DNA of 64,000 bases from assembly GCA_963969365.1 (NCBI GenBank), contig OZ017755.1, positions 2,418,001 to 2,482,000 of the forward strand, read 5' to 3'. The notes below the pieces were generated by a model that saw only the letters and a program-made list of their open reading frames with translations, made no database searches and had not been told where the DNA came from. The translations under genes were made by a program, and so were the position numbers. Origin of the DNA: Asterochloris sp. CNOR1. Taxonomy: Eukaryota > Chlorophyta > Trebouxiophyceae > Trebouxiales > Trebouxiaceae. Shown piece by piece: positions 26,982 to 38,200 of this stretch (position 1 is its first letter; every line of letters begins with the position of its first letter).

Positions 26982-29900
26982 ATGACTGAGCGCTGCCCCT
27001 GCTGTTTGCAGAGCCTGGGGCAGGGACCAACCAAACCTCTGAGAGAGGAGGAGCGGATAGGTGCCCACCGCCCTGGCGTCCTTGGCATGCAGCAGAGCTC
27101 ACGCACGCAGCCCAGCCTCCGCACCTTTGACTACACTGGTGAGCAGCTTCCCAGTCTGTGCCAGCCTCACAGGCGTGAACACCTCTTGGAATGGCATCCT
27201 GCTGCAGCATTGCTACTGGGCCAGACAGCTGCTGATCACATGGGAGTCCCTGCCCTGCCATGCCAGGGCTCTTCCTGGCCTGTAAGCGCTCTCCCCTTGC
27301 CCTGCAGCGTACTCTTATGCTGACCACGTGACCCTGGGCTGCTGGCTGGAGGTGCTGGACATAGACGAGGAGGTGAACTGCCTCTGAAGCAATGGCAGCA
27401 ATGGCAGTGGGCAGCACCTGCTTGCTCGTGGCCTGTCCATCAAGCCCCTCTGACACACTGCCCATCGCCAGCAGCCACTGGGCTCACCGTGTTGCCCAGC
27501 ATTCCAATGACCCCGGAGAGTGGGACGTGAACAAGCCGTTTGAACACGTCACGCGCACTCTGCAGGTGCTGAGGGTGGCAGTGCAGCTTGCTCTACTGGA
27601 TGTGGTGCCCTGCAAGCTGCTGCATGGCCTGCTGGACACGTTTGGCCTGGTGGGCTTGATTGTCGAGAGGTGAGCGCTCTATGTGCTCCATGTGCAAGTG
27701 CAGAGGGCCTCGAGGGCGGGGAGTTGCGGCGCATGGGCGCCTGTGGCGAGCTGCACACATGGAGGACGCTCTCTTGATGCAGCTGCCAGGTGGCACTTGG
27801 CAGACAGCCAACCAAAATTTCACCTGCTGAGTCCCCCGGCCAGAATGATCAGAGCTGATCCTGCAGCAGCCAAATCTATCTGGTAGCCTTGTTCAGCTCA
27901 TCTTGGTGGTTTGCACGCTCATGCAGCTGTGAGTGGTAGTGTGCAGAGCACACTAGCCTGTGCAGCGGACTGGGGAGGTGCGCTCGTGCCAGTGTCATCT
28001 CCTTGTCATGCCGTCATCTCAAGGATTATGCCATGCAGGGTGGCAATGGGGCACCCTACAGTCTCAGCAGGTCATGAGCGACATGGCGACACTGAGCCAG
28101 TGTCGATGTCATGCCAGTCTGTGCTGTGCCCATGTGGGGTAGCGAAGGGGCAGTACATGTTGCAGCAGGCCACCAGCCTGTCTACATACAGCCATCTGCC
28201 CTGGACACACATTCCTTGCAGCACTGTGCGCCGCCCATGCAGGGCAGCACAGAAGGCCATGATGGCCAGCAGGGCAGCACCTTCACATGTTTGTCTCTGC
28301 CCTGAGCTGTGTGCTGTGGGCATTGCAGGGCACCCTACTTTTCTGAGCCTGGCACGTCGCGTACTGCTGCATTGTCTGAGAGACCTGTCCATCACTGCTG
28401 TCTGGTGCCTGTGCAATGTAGTGCGCAGGCACCAGAATGCGGCTTTTGGCCATGCTGGTTAGCGTGTTGGCAACCCGGCCAGCGTTGCATCTGCCCTGAG
28501 CTGTCTGTTGTGGGCACTTTCAGGGTGGCCAGCCATGACCGTCGTGCAGGCCGAATCATCCTGCACATGCAGGCTGCAGCTTATCATCCAAGTGGGTCTC
28601 CTGTGTGTGTACAGGGCAGCGCTGGGGCATGAGAAGGTGGTGTAGGGCTCTGTCACCACTCACATGCCTGTAAAGCCTATCCCTCACTCCTGTCTGTTGC
28701 CCTGGCAGGGCAGCGCTGGGGCACCAGAAGGTGGCGCAGGCCATAGTGGCCAGCAAGATGGCCCCCGCGCAGCGCTACATCCACCAGCAGTACTGGAAGA
28801 ATCAGCGGGAGGTGCAGAAGCAGGCGCAGCAGCTCAAGCAGCGCATGGCGCGCAGCCTGGACGTGGCCAACTGGGGGGCCAGCCGCACGAGGGGCAGACA
28901 GGGGTGTGCACAGATGCCGCTGCAGCTGCTGCAGGTGAGCTGGGCTCTGCAGGTGGGCAGGGCTCTGCAGAGCCTGGGTCGGGGGAGGTGGGTGGTCGCC
29001 TGCTTCCCTGGTGCTGTGTCTGGGGTCCACAGGCACCCCTGCAGCTGCTGCAGGTGAGCTTCTTCCCTGCAGAGAGTTGAGCTGTGCAGTGGCTGGCCTG
29101 GGTCAGTGTGCTGTGTGGGTGAGGTGGACCTGCCTGTTTAGGGTGTTGCCATGCATGCGTGGGCAGCCCTCGCACCATGCAGGTGCCGCGGGTAGACTGT
29201 GCTCTTCTGCAGGGTCTGGGCTAGGTCTGATGGCGGTGGGAGGGCTCCAAGTGACACTTGGTGAGTGGGGTAGCTCAGCATGCCACGTCATCCCCATGAG
29301 ATGGCGCTGCTCTCGCCCTTCTCATGGCATCTGCCTATCCCACATCTCTTCACCCACACCTCACACCGCTGCCCCTGCTAGAAAGCCAACTGCTCCGGCA
29401 GCACCAGCTCAATGCAGGCTCTGCTTCAGTGCTCTCCGGGGCCCCAAGACCTCAAAGCTGTCGTCAGCACTGTTGAAGCTCTCCTGCAGCAGCAGCAGGT
29501 CTTTCTTGGCTCTCATTCTCAGCACTGTGGCCACCAACAGTGCTCTGAAGCTGCGACTCACACCAGCTCGGTCCTGCAGGAAGCCATGCTCCAGCCACTG
29601 CAATCCCCTTTGGCGTGTCGCACGAGCCCCTTCAGCAACCCTGTGCCAGCAACGGCAGAGTCTACCCCGTCCCTACTCACCAGCCTGAGCGCTGGCGCAA
29701 GCCTCGATGCAGCGCACAGCTGCCAGGTCGAGGACTCAGCTCTGGGGACAGCAGTGGAGCTCAGTCGCAGCGCAGCCTGCCTCAGCCTGCGGACTGCAGC
29801 CGCCACCCAGCGCCGCCTGTTCACTGACAGCGCTAACCTGGACAATGATGATGGCGTGGTGCTCAACAGGGTCAACAAGGGCAGCCTGGAACACAGGCGG

Positions 29901-30338
29901 GTCAGTAGGTGCAGCAGGGACATGGTCAGCCCTGCAGTGGGCCAGCGCCAGATGTCAACAGCAGCCCTGCTGGGTGCGGCTCTGGCTAGCCAGCAGTCGC
30001 TGCAGCGGCTGCCACCAGCAGTGCCGCACAGCACCATGGCTCCCATCACCGCGGTGCTGGTCGTCATGCTGCTGGCAATCATTGCCGTCTGTGCAACCCA
30101 CTACGTCAGGGTGAGAGGGGGCATTCATGCATCTCTGCAGCAGTGCATGGGTCAACTTGCTGGGCCAAGCCCCTGTCTGCCGGCCTGCCCAGGCAGCGCT
30201 CGCGGCGCCGGCTTTGCAAAGCAGCTCTGCCGGGCAGCTCCCGTGATCGCATGGCACAGACTACTCTGCACCCCACTCTGTGCTGCCAGCACATGACTCA
30301 GCTGCTCTCACCTCTCGTCTTGCCTGCTGCAGGCCTGA
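26982..30338 (+). CDS. Hypothetical tail-anchored coiled-coil protein
   Basis: Exons 26982-27138, 27308-27372, 27500-27669, 28709-28934, 29382-30110 and 30333-30338 join in phase to give 450 residues. Family not recognised. The N-terminus starts MTERCPCCLQS (cysteine pair). The middle has a Leu-rich helix-like segment (ALLDVVPCKLLHGLLDTFGL) and then a long charged, Gln-rich helix (YWKNQREVQKQAQQLKQRM) likely to be a coiled coil. The 729-nt exon encodes a Ser/Ala/Gln-rich region. The last ~25 residues are one hydrophobic helix (APITAVLVVMLLAIIAVCAT) ending HYVRA, so the protein is probably tail-anchored with the bulk in the cytosol. The final exon supplies only Ala and the TGA. An alternative reading of the last exon is open to 30462 but out of phase. 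Confidence 0.6.
28038..28720 (+). repeat. About eight decaying copies of an exon 5' edge, period ~96 nt
   Basis: The exon starting at 28709 begins GGCAGCGCTGGGGCACCAGA after CAG. Similar acceptor plus exon-start text occurs near 28038, 28141, 28243, 28329, 28421, 28524 and 28615. The 28615 copy differs by few bases (GGCAGCGCTGGGGCATGAGA). Upstream text (CCCTGAGCTGT...GTGGGCA) also repeats at about 28300 and 28490, suggesting a two-unit higher order. Confidence 0.8.
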
Positions 30339-30817
30339 TACACCGCCTGGCAGGAAGACAGCTAGAGCCGCAGCCAGAAGACAGGCGCCAGAGGATCTCA
30401 GGGATGATGGTCTTGTGCACAGCTCGACACCCAGGAGCCCTCACATAGCATGGGCCCACTAGACAGCTTAGCCCAGCACTTGTCTGTTCCGGCAGCAGCC
30501 CTATGATGAGCACCCCCTTGTCCACTCCCAGGCCCACCCAGTGATTTGGCTTACTACTGTGACCACTAAACACGCAACTGGTGCTCTCAGCTTCGAGCAG
30601 GAAAGTCAGCCTTTCTGAGCAAGCTCCATCCTAATCTATGGGATCACAGCTTGTGATAGCTACCCTGCACTTCCATGGACTTGCCAGCACCTGAAGGGTC
30701 TTTTGCCGCACGATGGATTGCAGCGTCCAGCTCCAATAATATGAAGCTGCTCAATACATGGCATGTCTGTCTGTTCGGCTTGTTAACGGTACCCTTTGCA
30801 GGGCGTGTGTCAGGGAA
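30339..30817. other. Convergent intergenic region
   Basis: Between the TGA of the tail-anchored gene and the stop of the minus-strand DUF3007 gene. Nothing recognised. Confidence 0.4.
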
Positions 30818-32040
30818 TCATCTCTGTTGCTGGGCCTGCTGTTTACGGCGTTCGCGATCTTGTTCAACTTCCTCCATGAGCCTGTCGCGCTCGCTTTGAG
30901 GCATCTCCTCTAGTCGCTTCTGCATGACCTCCTCCTCATAGTTTCTCAGCTGCTGCACATACGTCATGTCCTGCAGCAAAGGGCCTTTATGAAAACTCAG
31001 GAATCAGTGCTGGCACTGTGACGGCTACCGTGCTGCCATGCAATCTATTGTCTGCTGCTACCCTGACACCCACATTGCAGCTGCTTAGTGAGCGTGCACA
31101 GGCGACAGGTATGTTAGCTACTACTGGGCAAGAAATCAGGCTGTTGTGACTGGCAAAGCAGTGCACAAGTCTTCAAATTGCAGCTCAAATGGGCCGACTT
31201 CACGCATCAGCAGGCTGGCAAGTTGCCGCCAAGGCTTTTATTCAAATTCTCCGGCTCTGCCAGCATCCCAGAGACTCACAGCTGGTGGGCAATGCTGACT
31301 GACCAGCCTGGAAGAGCTATCAAGTCATAGCGCTTACCTTGTTGGCCACTCTGAAAAGATAGGAGCCAATCCAGCCGATGCAGAGGCCCAGCACCACAAA
31401 GAGCTGCACGAAGTTGCCCGCCATGCCAGCTGAAATGCCGAAGGCTTGCAGGCCGTAGTACAGCCCAAAGCCAAACCCAAAGATGCCGAGCCCAATCAGA
31501 ATCACATCCTTGCGTGAGTAGCCAAACTCCTTGCTGTACTGCAGCAAGCAGCAGAGAGACAATCACAGGCAGGTCTCTGGAGGAAGCAGCAGGGTAAGTC
31601 AGGGCTTGCAGGAGTTGATTCCAGATGGCATCATGCGCAGTCTGTGTCCCCCCATGCAGCAGGCTACTACAGAAAGCAGTGACTTTTGCAACCCCTGTGT
31701 GCCAGCTGTCTTGAACCACAAGGCAGATTGCAAGCATGCATATGGCACCTCGACCGGGCCATCCTGGTCTCCCTTCTCTGCTCTGCAGCAGAGCCTGCAG
31801 CGCTGGCTGCTGTGAAGGCGACCGTCAGCAGTCGGGGTGTGCAGCAGCTGTGCCAGGCCTGCGGTTTGCAGTGCAAGCCAGTCTCAGATTCAGGCTGATT
31901 GCCATGCGTTGCCAATGCATGAAGAAAAGCTTGCCTGGAACAGACTGACGTCTGTGCTGCCTGATGGTCCATGCAGGTGCCAGATCAAGCGATGCCTGGG
32001 GTGCAGCAAAGCGCAGTGTGGTTCCTGACATGGCTGACAT
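30818..32040 (-). CDS. Plastid DUF3007-family membrane protein
   Basis: Exons 32040-31935, 31858-31749, 31538-31338 and 30970-30818 give 189 residues in phase. The third exon (KEFGYSRKDVILIGLG, then GFGFGLYYGLQ, then CIGWIGSYLFRVANK) and the last (DMTYVQQLRNYEEEVMQKRL) match the cyanobacterial/plastid DUF3007 family: two hydrophobic helices followed by a charged helix. The first two exons are Ser/Arg/Ala-rich, fitting a chloroplast transit peptide, with the mature part starting near CRAEKGDQDG. Function of the family is not settled; a thylakoid or inner-envelope location is inferred. The first intron needs a GC donor (CAG/GCAAGC at 31934-31933); with it all phases agree. Confidence 0.85.
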
Positions 32041-33575
32041 TGTGAACGTCTCCGTATGCCGAAATGCTCAATGACTTTGGCGTGGCAGGAGGGAAGCAAC
32101 CTAAACCTCGCTACATGACACCCTGCAAGTCAAGCTCTCCTGCCAAGACCTCAAAGAGGGTGCCTCTTTGCTGGATGACCAGGCAAGGCATGCACTCCCT
32201 GTAGCAGCAATTCAGAAGCAATGCTTCTGTGTAGCCCGCAAACAATTGCAAGCATGGGCTGTTTAGGCTTCAGACATCTGGTCATCCGTGATGCCAGCCC
32301 CTGTATGACTGGCCACAAGCAGGGCTTGCAACAGATCCAATCTGCCATTGAGGATCATGTAGGCGGGAGCAGAAGGCGTATATCATTGCCAACACTCTTG
32401 GCTGGTTGCGACAGACCCCTTGTTGGGTGCGCTCCAGTGCCTTGAGGTGATCGCATGCAGTAACGCCTTCAGGCCTCGATGCCTGTCAGGTCTACAACAT
32501 CAGTCGCCTGATCAGCTCTGATAGCAAGGGGAGATGTGTTTGGCATGCACCTGCTCCCCATCTGCAGGCTGTGGCTTGATAGGCCGTTCATGCTCAGGCA
32601 GAAAGGTGCAGTATGTGGAGCTGTAGCTCTGCAGCACACAAGGTGGGCACCAGCTAGTTTCAATCAGGAGATCAGGTGTGGCACTTGGCTGCTTCCCAGC
32701 CAGGATGCATGGCTGCAAGGGGAATGGCTATGAGAGGTGACACATTGTCTATAGCATGGGGCATGCTGTATTCTGCATTGCTGGACACTACTTGCCTCTG
32801 AATGCATGACCTTGACACCATTTGCTGATGGCATGTTTTACCAGACTTTCAATGATGCCGTAGGTAGCTCACATCCAGGTCCCTGCTTTGTACTTCAGAT
32901 GCCACATAAAGTCCCCTGCAGACGCAACGTCCGGGTAGTCAGGTAGTACCCTAGGCGTTTGCTCTGTTGGCATATGTGCAGGGTTCTGGACTGGCAACAG
33001 CTGCTCTTGCACCTTGCATGCTGGTTCCGAGTGATTAATTGGAACTTATAAGGCTTGTGGCCCTTCTTGCCTTCTGTCAGAGTCCTCTTAGAGGCACCCA
33101 CTCTGGAGCGGTGATTGGCAGGTATGGCAGGTGTTCAGATGCACAGGCTGCAGTTGTGATAAGCTGCCATACATCATCCGCTATCATATATATAGGACCG
33201 CAGACTTCTTCTTTCACTACAATATCCCGCTGATGCTCTTGTGTGCATACTCAGGGAACGGCACAAGATGCAATAAACCCTGTGCGGTGAGACAGCTCAG
33301 ACTTGAGCCCTGACAGATCAGGCTAGACAGGAGGCTGTCAAACAGATAGCTCAGGCTGGTCAGGCTGCTGCACCCCTTGTGCAACCAAAGCCGCAGCAGC
33401 AGAGTAACCGCATCAGCCAAAGAAAGGTATTGCAGGTGACCATGAGAGGCTTTGCAGGATTGCAGCTTTTGCCATACTAAACACAGTTCGGCAGCAGCTT
33501 GCTGCGCATTTTGACTCAATTCATTCATGCATTGAAGTCTTGACAGTGCTGCAGTTCAGCAGCATGGCACCCTGC
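32041..33575. other. Intergenic region between DUF3007 start and frataxin stop
   Basis: Both flanking genes are on the minus strand, so this holds the DUF3007 promoter and frataxin 3' UTR. A TATATATAGG string lies at about 33186-33195. A minus-strand ORF at 33217-33528 has no recognisable domain. Confidence 0.4.
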
Positions 33576-34398
33576 TCAAGTGGGGTCAGGGCCATAACCC
33601 ACAACCGGTTCTGGCTCAATGTCGATGCTGTCATCCTTCAGCAACTGGCGCAGCTCTGTCTGAAGCCTGCTTATCAGCTCATGACCATCTCTGCGACAGA
33701 GCCACTTCCCATTGTTCCAGTCATATCGAGTGGGGCCACTGACAGGGGAGGACGCCCACATCTGTTTGTTGGGCGCCTGCTTATTATAGACGTACGTCCC
33801 CAGGCTTCCCAGGCTGCATGTCAGCACGCCCTGCCCCAGCTCCACATCGCTGTCTGCCGCCTCATGGGACTCGATGATGTCCTCTAGGCTCCCAAGGAGC
33901 TGCCCCATGGTGAGGTCTGCGTGGCGGTGGAAGTCTCGCTCAGACAGCGTCTCACTGGTGCCCTGGTGGGCCTCTGTGTCCAGCTCTGAGCCAAAAAGGC
34001 GACGCAGCGGCAGCCGCAGGCCAGAGATTGCCTGCTGATGCTGGGGAGCCACCTGTGTGCAACTAAATACCAAGTTGCCTGAATGGCGCACGTATTGTGT
34101 TGAGCAGTAGCCGAGGCATTGTGCATAGCGTGACCCGCAGCATGCCTTCCAGCAAGAGTGCAGGGCACCAGGGGCACATGCAATGCATGAGGACTGCAAT
34201 GAATGAAAGCCTCTGCCTCCTGTTAGATGTCACCTTGGCTGTCCATGGCTGCCTTACAGGTGCAGCAGGCCCCTGCTGTGCGCACTCAGGCCGCACTGCC
34301 CGGCATGGTGGATCTGACAGCCACATGCTCGTGCACAAGCCTCGAGCTGCCTGCAGTACATGTTGATTCATGCCCCTGACCACCAGCATGGCTGCCAT
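33576..34398 (-). CDS. FXN: Frataxin (CyaY family), mitochondrial
   Basis: Two exons, 34398-34234 and 34052-33576, join in phase 0 to give 213 residues. Exon 1 is an Arg/Ala/Gln-rich, acid-poor leader typical of mitochondrial import. Exon 2 carries the whole domain uninterrupted: FHRHADLTMGQLLGSLEDII (first helix, acidic ridge), DSDVELGQGVLTCSLG, GTYVYNKQAPNKQMWASSP, GPTRYDWNNGKWLCRRDG and a final helix ISRLQTELRQLL. Frataxin supports Fe-S cluster assembly with the NFS1-ISCU complex. A C-terminal extension after the domain (DDSIDIEPEPVVGYG) is acidic. It is divergent from the EAF1 gene. Confidence 0.95.
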
Positions 34399-35226
34399 CT
34401 GTGGAGACCGGTGCTGACAGTAAGAGAGCGCAAAGGGTTCCGAGACATTTGCCTTCTTGCATGTGTTTGGAAGGGCCATTGCTGCTCATTCCGGCAACAA
34501 TTCGCTGTACTTTTTGAACATCTGACGTCAGGAGGACACGTAGCACCGAAACGGAGCCCCTGGGAGCCAGCACAGGAGGCAGTAGCACTTGAGGTGCCCA
34601 GAAATCCGGTGCCTTGATGCACAGCTGCTCATTGAACCCCTTTGAGGCTCCATGCTGTGGCTACAGGCCTACTGCTCCAGCTACAGACTGCTGGAAGCCC
34701 TTTTTGGTGTGGACCCAGATCACTGCCGCATGCCCATTTGGCATTGGCACAGGGCGCGACACATTGCAGTGCTGCTCAAGCAGGTCAGCCGCACCTCTGA
34801 GGATCGATGCTGCCTGCTTTGGATGTATTTGGCAGGAGTGGCGCTCCACAGTATACGCTGCGTCTGCTCAAGCACTGCCTGAATTGAATTCATGTGCCTG
34901 AATCCTCTGCAGTCATCCTTTTGGGCTGCTGGAACGCCCCAGATGCAGCCTGGTCGCAGTAAGGCATGCTTGCTGCACATTCTCACCCCTGCACCTGCAC
35001 CTGCAGATGCTCTGATCGACAGGCTTTGGACCTCTCAAGGCCTCAAAGGCACGGCCTGTGAGAGGGGCAGCCGCGGCCTATGGGAAAAGCAGCAGCAGGT
35101 GGACATGCATGATTTTTGGTTCCTTGCTGTCGATGCGTGTGCCTGCTGCAGAGGTATCTGTCCCCAGAATGATGCTGTGCATCTCCACACGCATCCTTTC
35201 ACGGTTGTGCGCTTTGCAATGTGCAG
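34399..35226. other. Divergent intergenic region and undetermined 5' exons of EAF1
   Basis: Holds the frataxin promoter and the unknown start of the EAF1 gene. Plus-strand open stretches at 34652-34882 (ATG at 34654 region) and 35007-35097 (frame reading DALIDRLWTSQGLKG) are candidates for first exons, but neither can be proven. Confidence 0.35.
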
Positions 35227-38200
35227 ATGCAAAGCAACTGGTGAAGACAGAGCCAGCAGCAGCCAAGGAGGTAAGCATTTTTCTTATAGGCTGACCACTT
35301 TGCAGGAGTATGCGTGTAGCAGCTGTCCTTAACAACCTGCTGCTAGCATCAGCTGCATGTCATGTCAAAATTTGAGCCTGCTGCACAGAGCCTGCCCTCA
35401 GCCTGATGCCATGGAGCTGATTGTCACCAGCAAACCTTCAGGCAAGCATAATTCTCTGCAGATCAATGGTACTGATGGCACACTGACAGAGGAGGCGCGT
35501 GCCCGGAGGGAGCAGGAGGATCGCCTGCTGGAGGTGGCTGCAGAGGTTGGTTGTGACATACATAGTGCGGTCTGATTTGTGCTGCAGAGCTGGATGGCGG
35601 GGTCTTCTGATGCTGCCCTGTTGTTCTTTGCTGTGGGGGCAACTGCTGCTGGTTGGGTGTGGCACCTAGCTTGTATGCAGGGACATAATGATCACAAGGA
35701 GCAATCGGCCCAGGCACAGCACAAGCTCGCTGGAGCTGCAGAGGTGGGTTGAACATCTGTGCCCTGTTGTGTTGCACAGCTCCATCGAGGAGACAAGCTG
35801 AGTGAGCCTGCTAGAGGAGCTGCAACAGTGGGCCTGGCTGTGACTCCAGCTGCTCAATGCCTTGGGCCCAGATGTGGTCGGGAGGTTGCTGCAAAATCAG
35901 GGCTTGGTGGTGAGCGACTGCTGCTTTGCTCAAAGCTTTGGCTTGTGTGCAGTGGTCCAGCTGGCTGAGGGCTACTGCAGAGGTGCATCTTGGCTACCGA
36001 TGCCTGCTGCTTGACTTGTTACATATGTCTCAAATGAAATGGTCCATGATGGCAGGGCTGGGCTGTGGGTCTGACTGGGGCTGCTCTTTTGTTGCGTAGC
36101 TGATGGTGGCCATTGCAGCGCTTTGATCAGCTGCCTCACAATGTCTGCTGCCGATCAGCAGCTTGAGCCGTACGCCCTTGCGCTCCAGGGCAACCATGTT
36201 GCACCATCAGGCTGTCCACCTATTGGCTGCAGGTGCACAAGCGCCATGCCTTTCTGTCCAAGGCTTTCACCCGGCCTGTGGAGGAGCCTGCCGTGCCCCT
36301 CACCCACTGGAGCTACCTGCTCAAAGAGATGGAGTGGCTGGCTGCTGACGTTGCTCAGGTGAGTTCAACATGCGAGCACATGGACTGGCAAGCGGCAGCC
36401 TGGTCTGCAGCCACTGGCCCTTCCATACCGTGCTGCTGCAGACAGAGATGGGTGATCTGCTGTAACTTCCATCAGGGTGTGGCCGTCACTTGCATGTCAA
36501 GGTGAGGGCAAAGCAGCATGAGCAGGGCACAAAATGGCCACTGCCCTCAGCATGACATCGGGATGGGGAGGGCCATGATCCGCCTGCCTGCGCCTCTGCA
36601 GCTCCAACATCAAGCACCCCGCAGATGCTGATTGCCGCCCAAACCACCATGCCGTGTCCGTCATGCCAACTTTGTATGTCACTTTCCTCCACATTGCAGA
36701 GCGCTGCCTCTGCTGTGTGCCTGCAAAGATTGCAGCACAGTACCAACAGAAGCATGCTGTCATGTCAGGCAGCTCACTCGTGCTGTGCGCTGAGCGCTTG
36801 TTAGCTTCATCCCTTCTGCAGGAGTGTCTCTGGAGGTGTGTCATGTCAGGCATGAGCAGTACCACAAGGCGTTTGCCATGACTGATGCCTCTGCTGCAGG
36901 AGGTTCTTTAGATGATTCATCCTGTATTATTTCTCAAGCAGCACCTGCAAAGCCTGCTGCAGGGGCGACTGAGTCTGCCCTCTGTCACCTGCTGCCGCAT
37001 CAGCATTGCCTCATGTGCCCTCAATCATCTGCATGCCCTCGCTGCAGGAGCGTCTGTGGAAGCGCGCTGTCGCCCACGCCCTGGCCCATGAGGCAGCCTC
37101 TGCAGACCGGAAGGCACTGCTGCAAAGGACCGCGCAGGGCAGGGAGCTTCTGGAGCAGAGCCTGGCACGGGTGAGCTGGCGCAGAGTCCTGTTGTCAACC
37201 TGGGGCTCACGGGCTAGCAGTGTTTGCCAGGTCTGACTTCACGCAAGGTGCAGGCAGAGGCGTGCTTGGATCCAGCAACCCACCCAGACAGCATTCATTG
37301 GTGCATGCAACCCTGCTCTTTTAGGCAGCCACAATCTGGGCCCTATGCTGGACCAATTGCTAGTGGAGCGCGATCCTGGGTTTGCTTGTCACATGCATTG
37401 AGCACAATGGTGCACTGCAGGAGAAGGAGTTTGCAGCGGAGCGTGCCCAGCTGGATGATGCCTCCCCAAAGCAGCGCCTGGCCGCCGTGAAGGCACGCAA
37501 AGCTGGTGTCATCGAGGTCTCTGTCTTTGACCAATTGGACATTAACGGTGAGGCAGCATTGGCTCAGCTCATGCACCAGCAGCTGGGTTCTGCTCAAGCA
37601 TTGACAATACATGCTTGGCTACTCAGTACTGCTTTGCCCAGATTGGTGGGGCAGACTGTCTGACTGCCCAGTGCATGCTAAGCAGGGGAGTCTGCTGGTC
37701 ACCAGCAGGTGTTCCTGCACCCAATGCATGGCTGCATGGAACACACTTGCCAGCTCTCAGCTCATGTCTGGTGTGCAGGCAGCAGGTACCTCCCTTGCGT
37801 GCACTCTCAGCAGGACTCACTGTTTGCTGCATGCCTCCATCTTGCGTTGCTGCAGGCCTTGCTTCTGATGGCCTCAGAACCCCCTGTCTGCCGGCAGGGG
37901 AACTCTCCCTAGCCCTGCAGGAAACATGTGCCCAGCCCACGCCTTCTGCGGCGCATGTTTGTGTGACCAAGCTACTCAGACACTTAGAGTGCTGCATCAG
38001 ATGGGCTTCTGTCTGTCCTGAGGAAATGCTCGCCTGGCTGATACACCTCCGCCAGGACCTTGAGTCCATCAGCTCGTTGACTGTCTGGGTTCCCTTCTGC
38101 CATGGGTCCCCCCAATATCCCTCTGCACCCTGTTGCAGCAGGATTGCGCAGGCTGCTTGCAGGGCAGGGCTTTCCCTTTCTTTCCAGCTTTCAGGCAACC

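Noticed and set aside
27500-27669. 3-hydroxyacyl-CoA dehydratase (PTPLA/H ACD) resemblance of the Leu-rich segment
   Set aside because: Only a vague match to the HGLLDTFGL pattern; catalytic Tyr/Glu context and other membrane helices are absent.
28038-28720. CRISPR-like regular spacing (also 39.9-40.4 kb)
   Set aside because: The units are degraded copies of a neighbouring exon edge in a spliced eukaryotic gene; there are no identical direct repeats with unique spacers and no cas genes.
36826-36890. Extra EAF1 exon starting GAGTGTCTCTGGAGGTGTG
   Set aside because: It resembles the start of the true exon at 37048 but runs into a frame without HSA character; treated as another decayed exon-edge copy.
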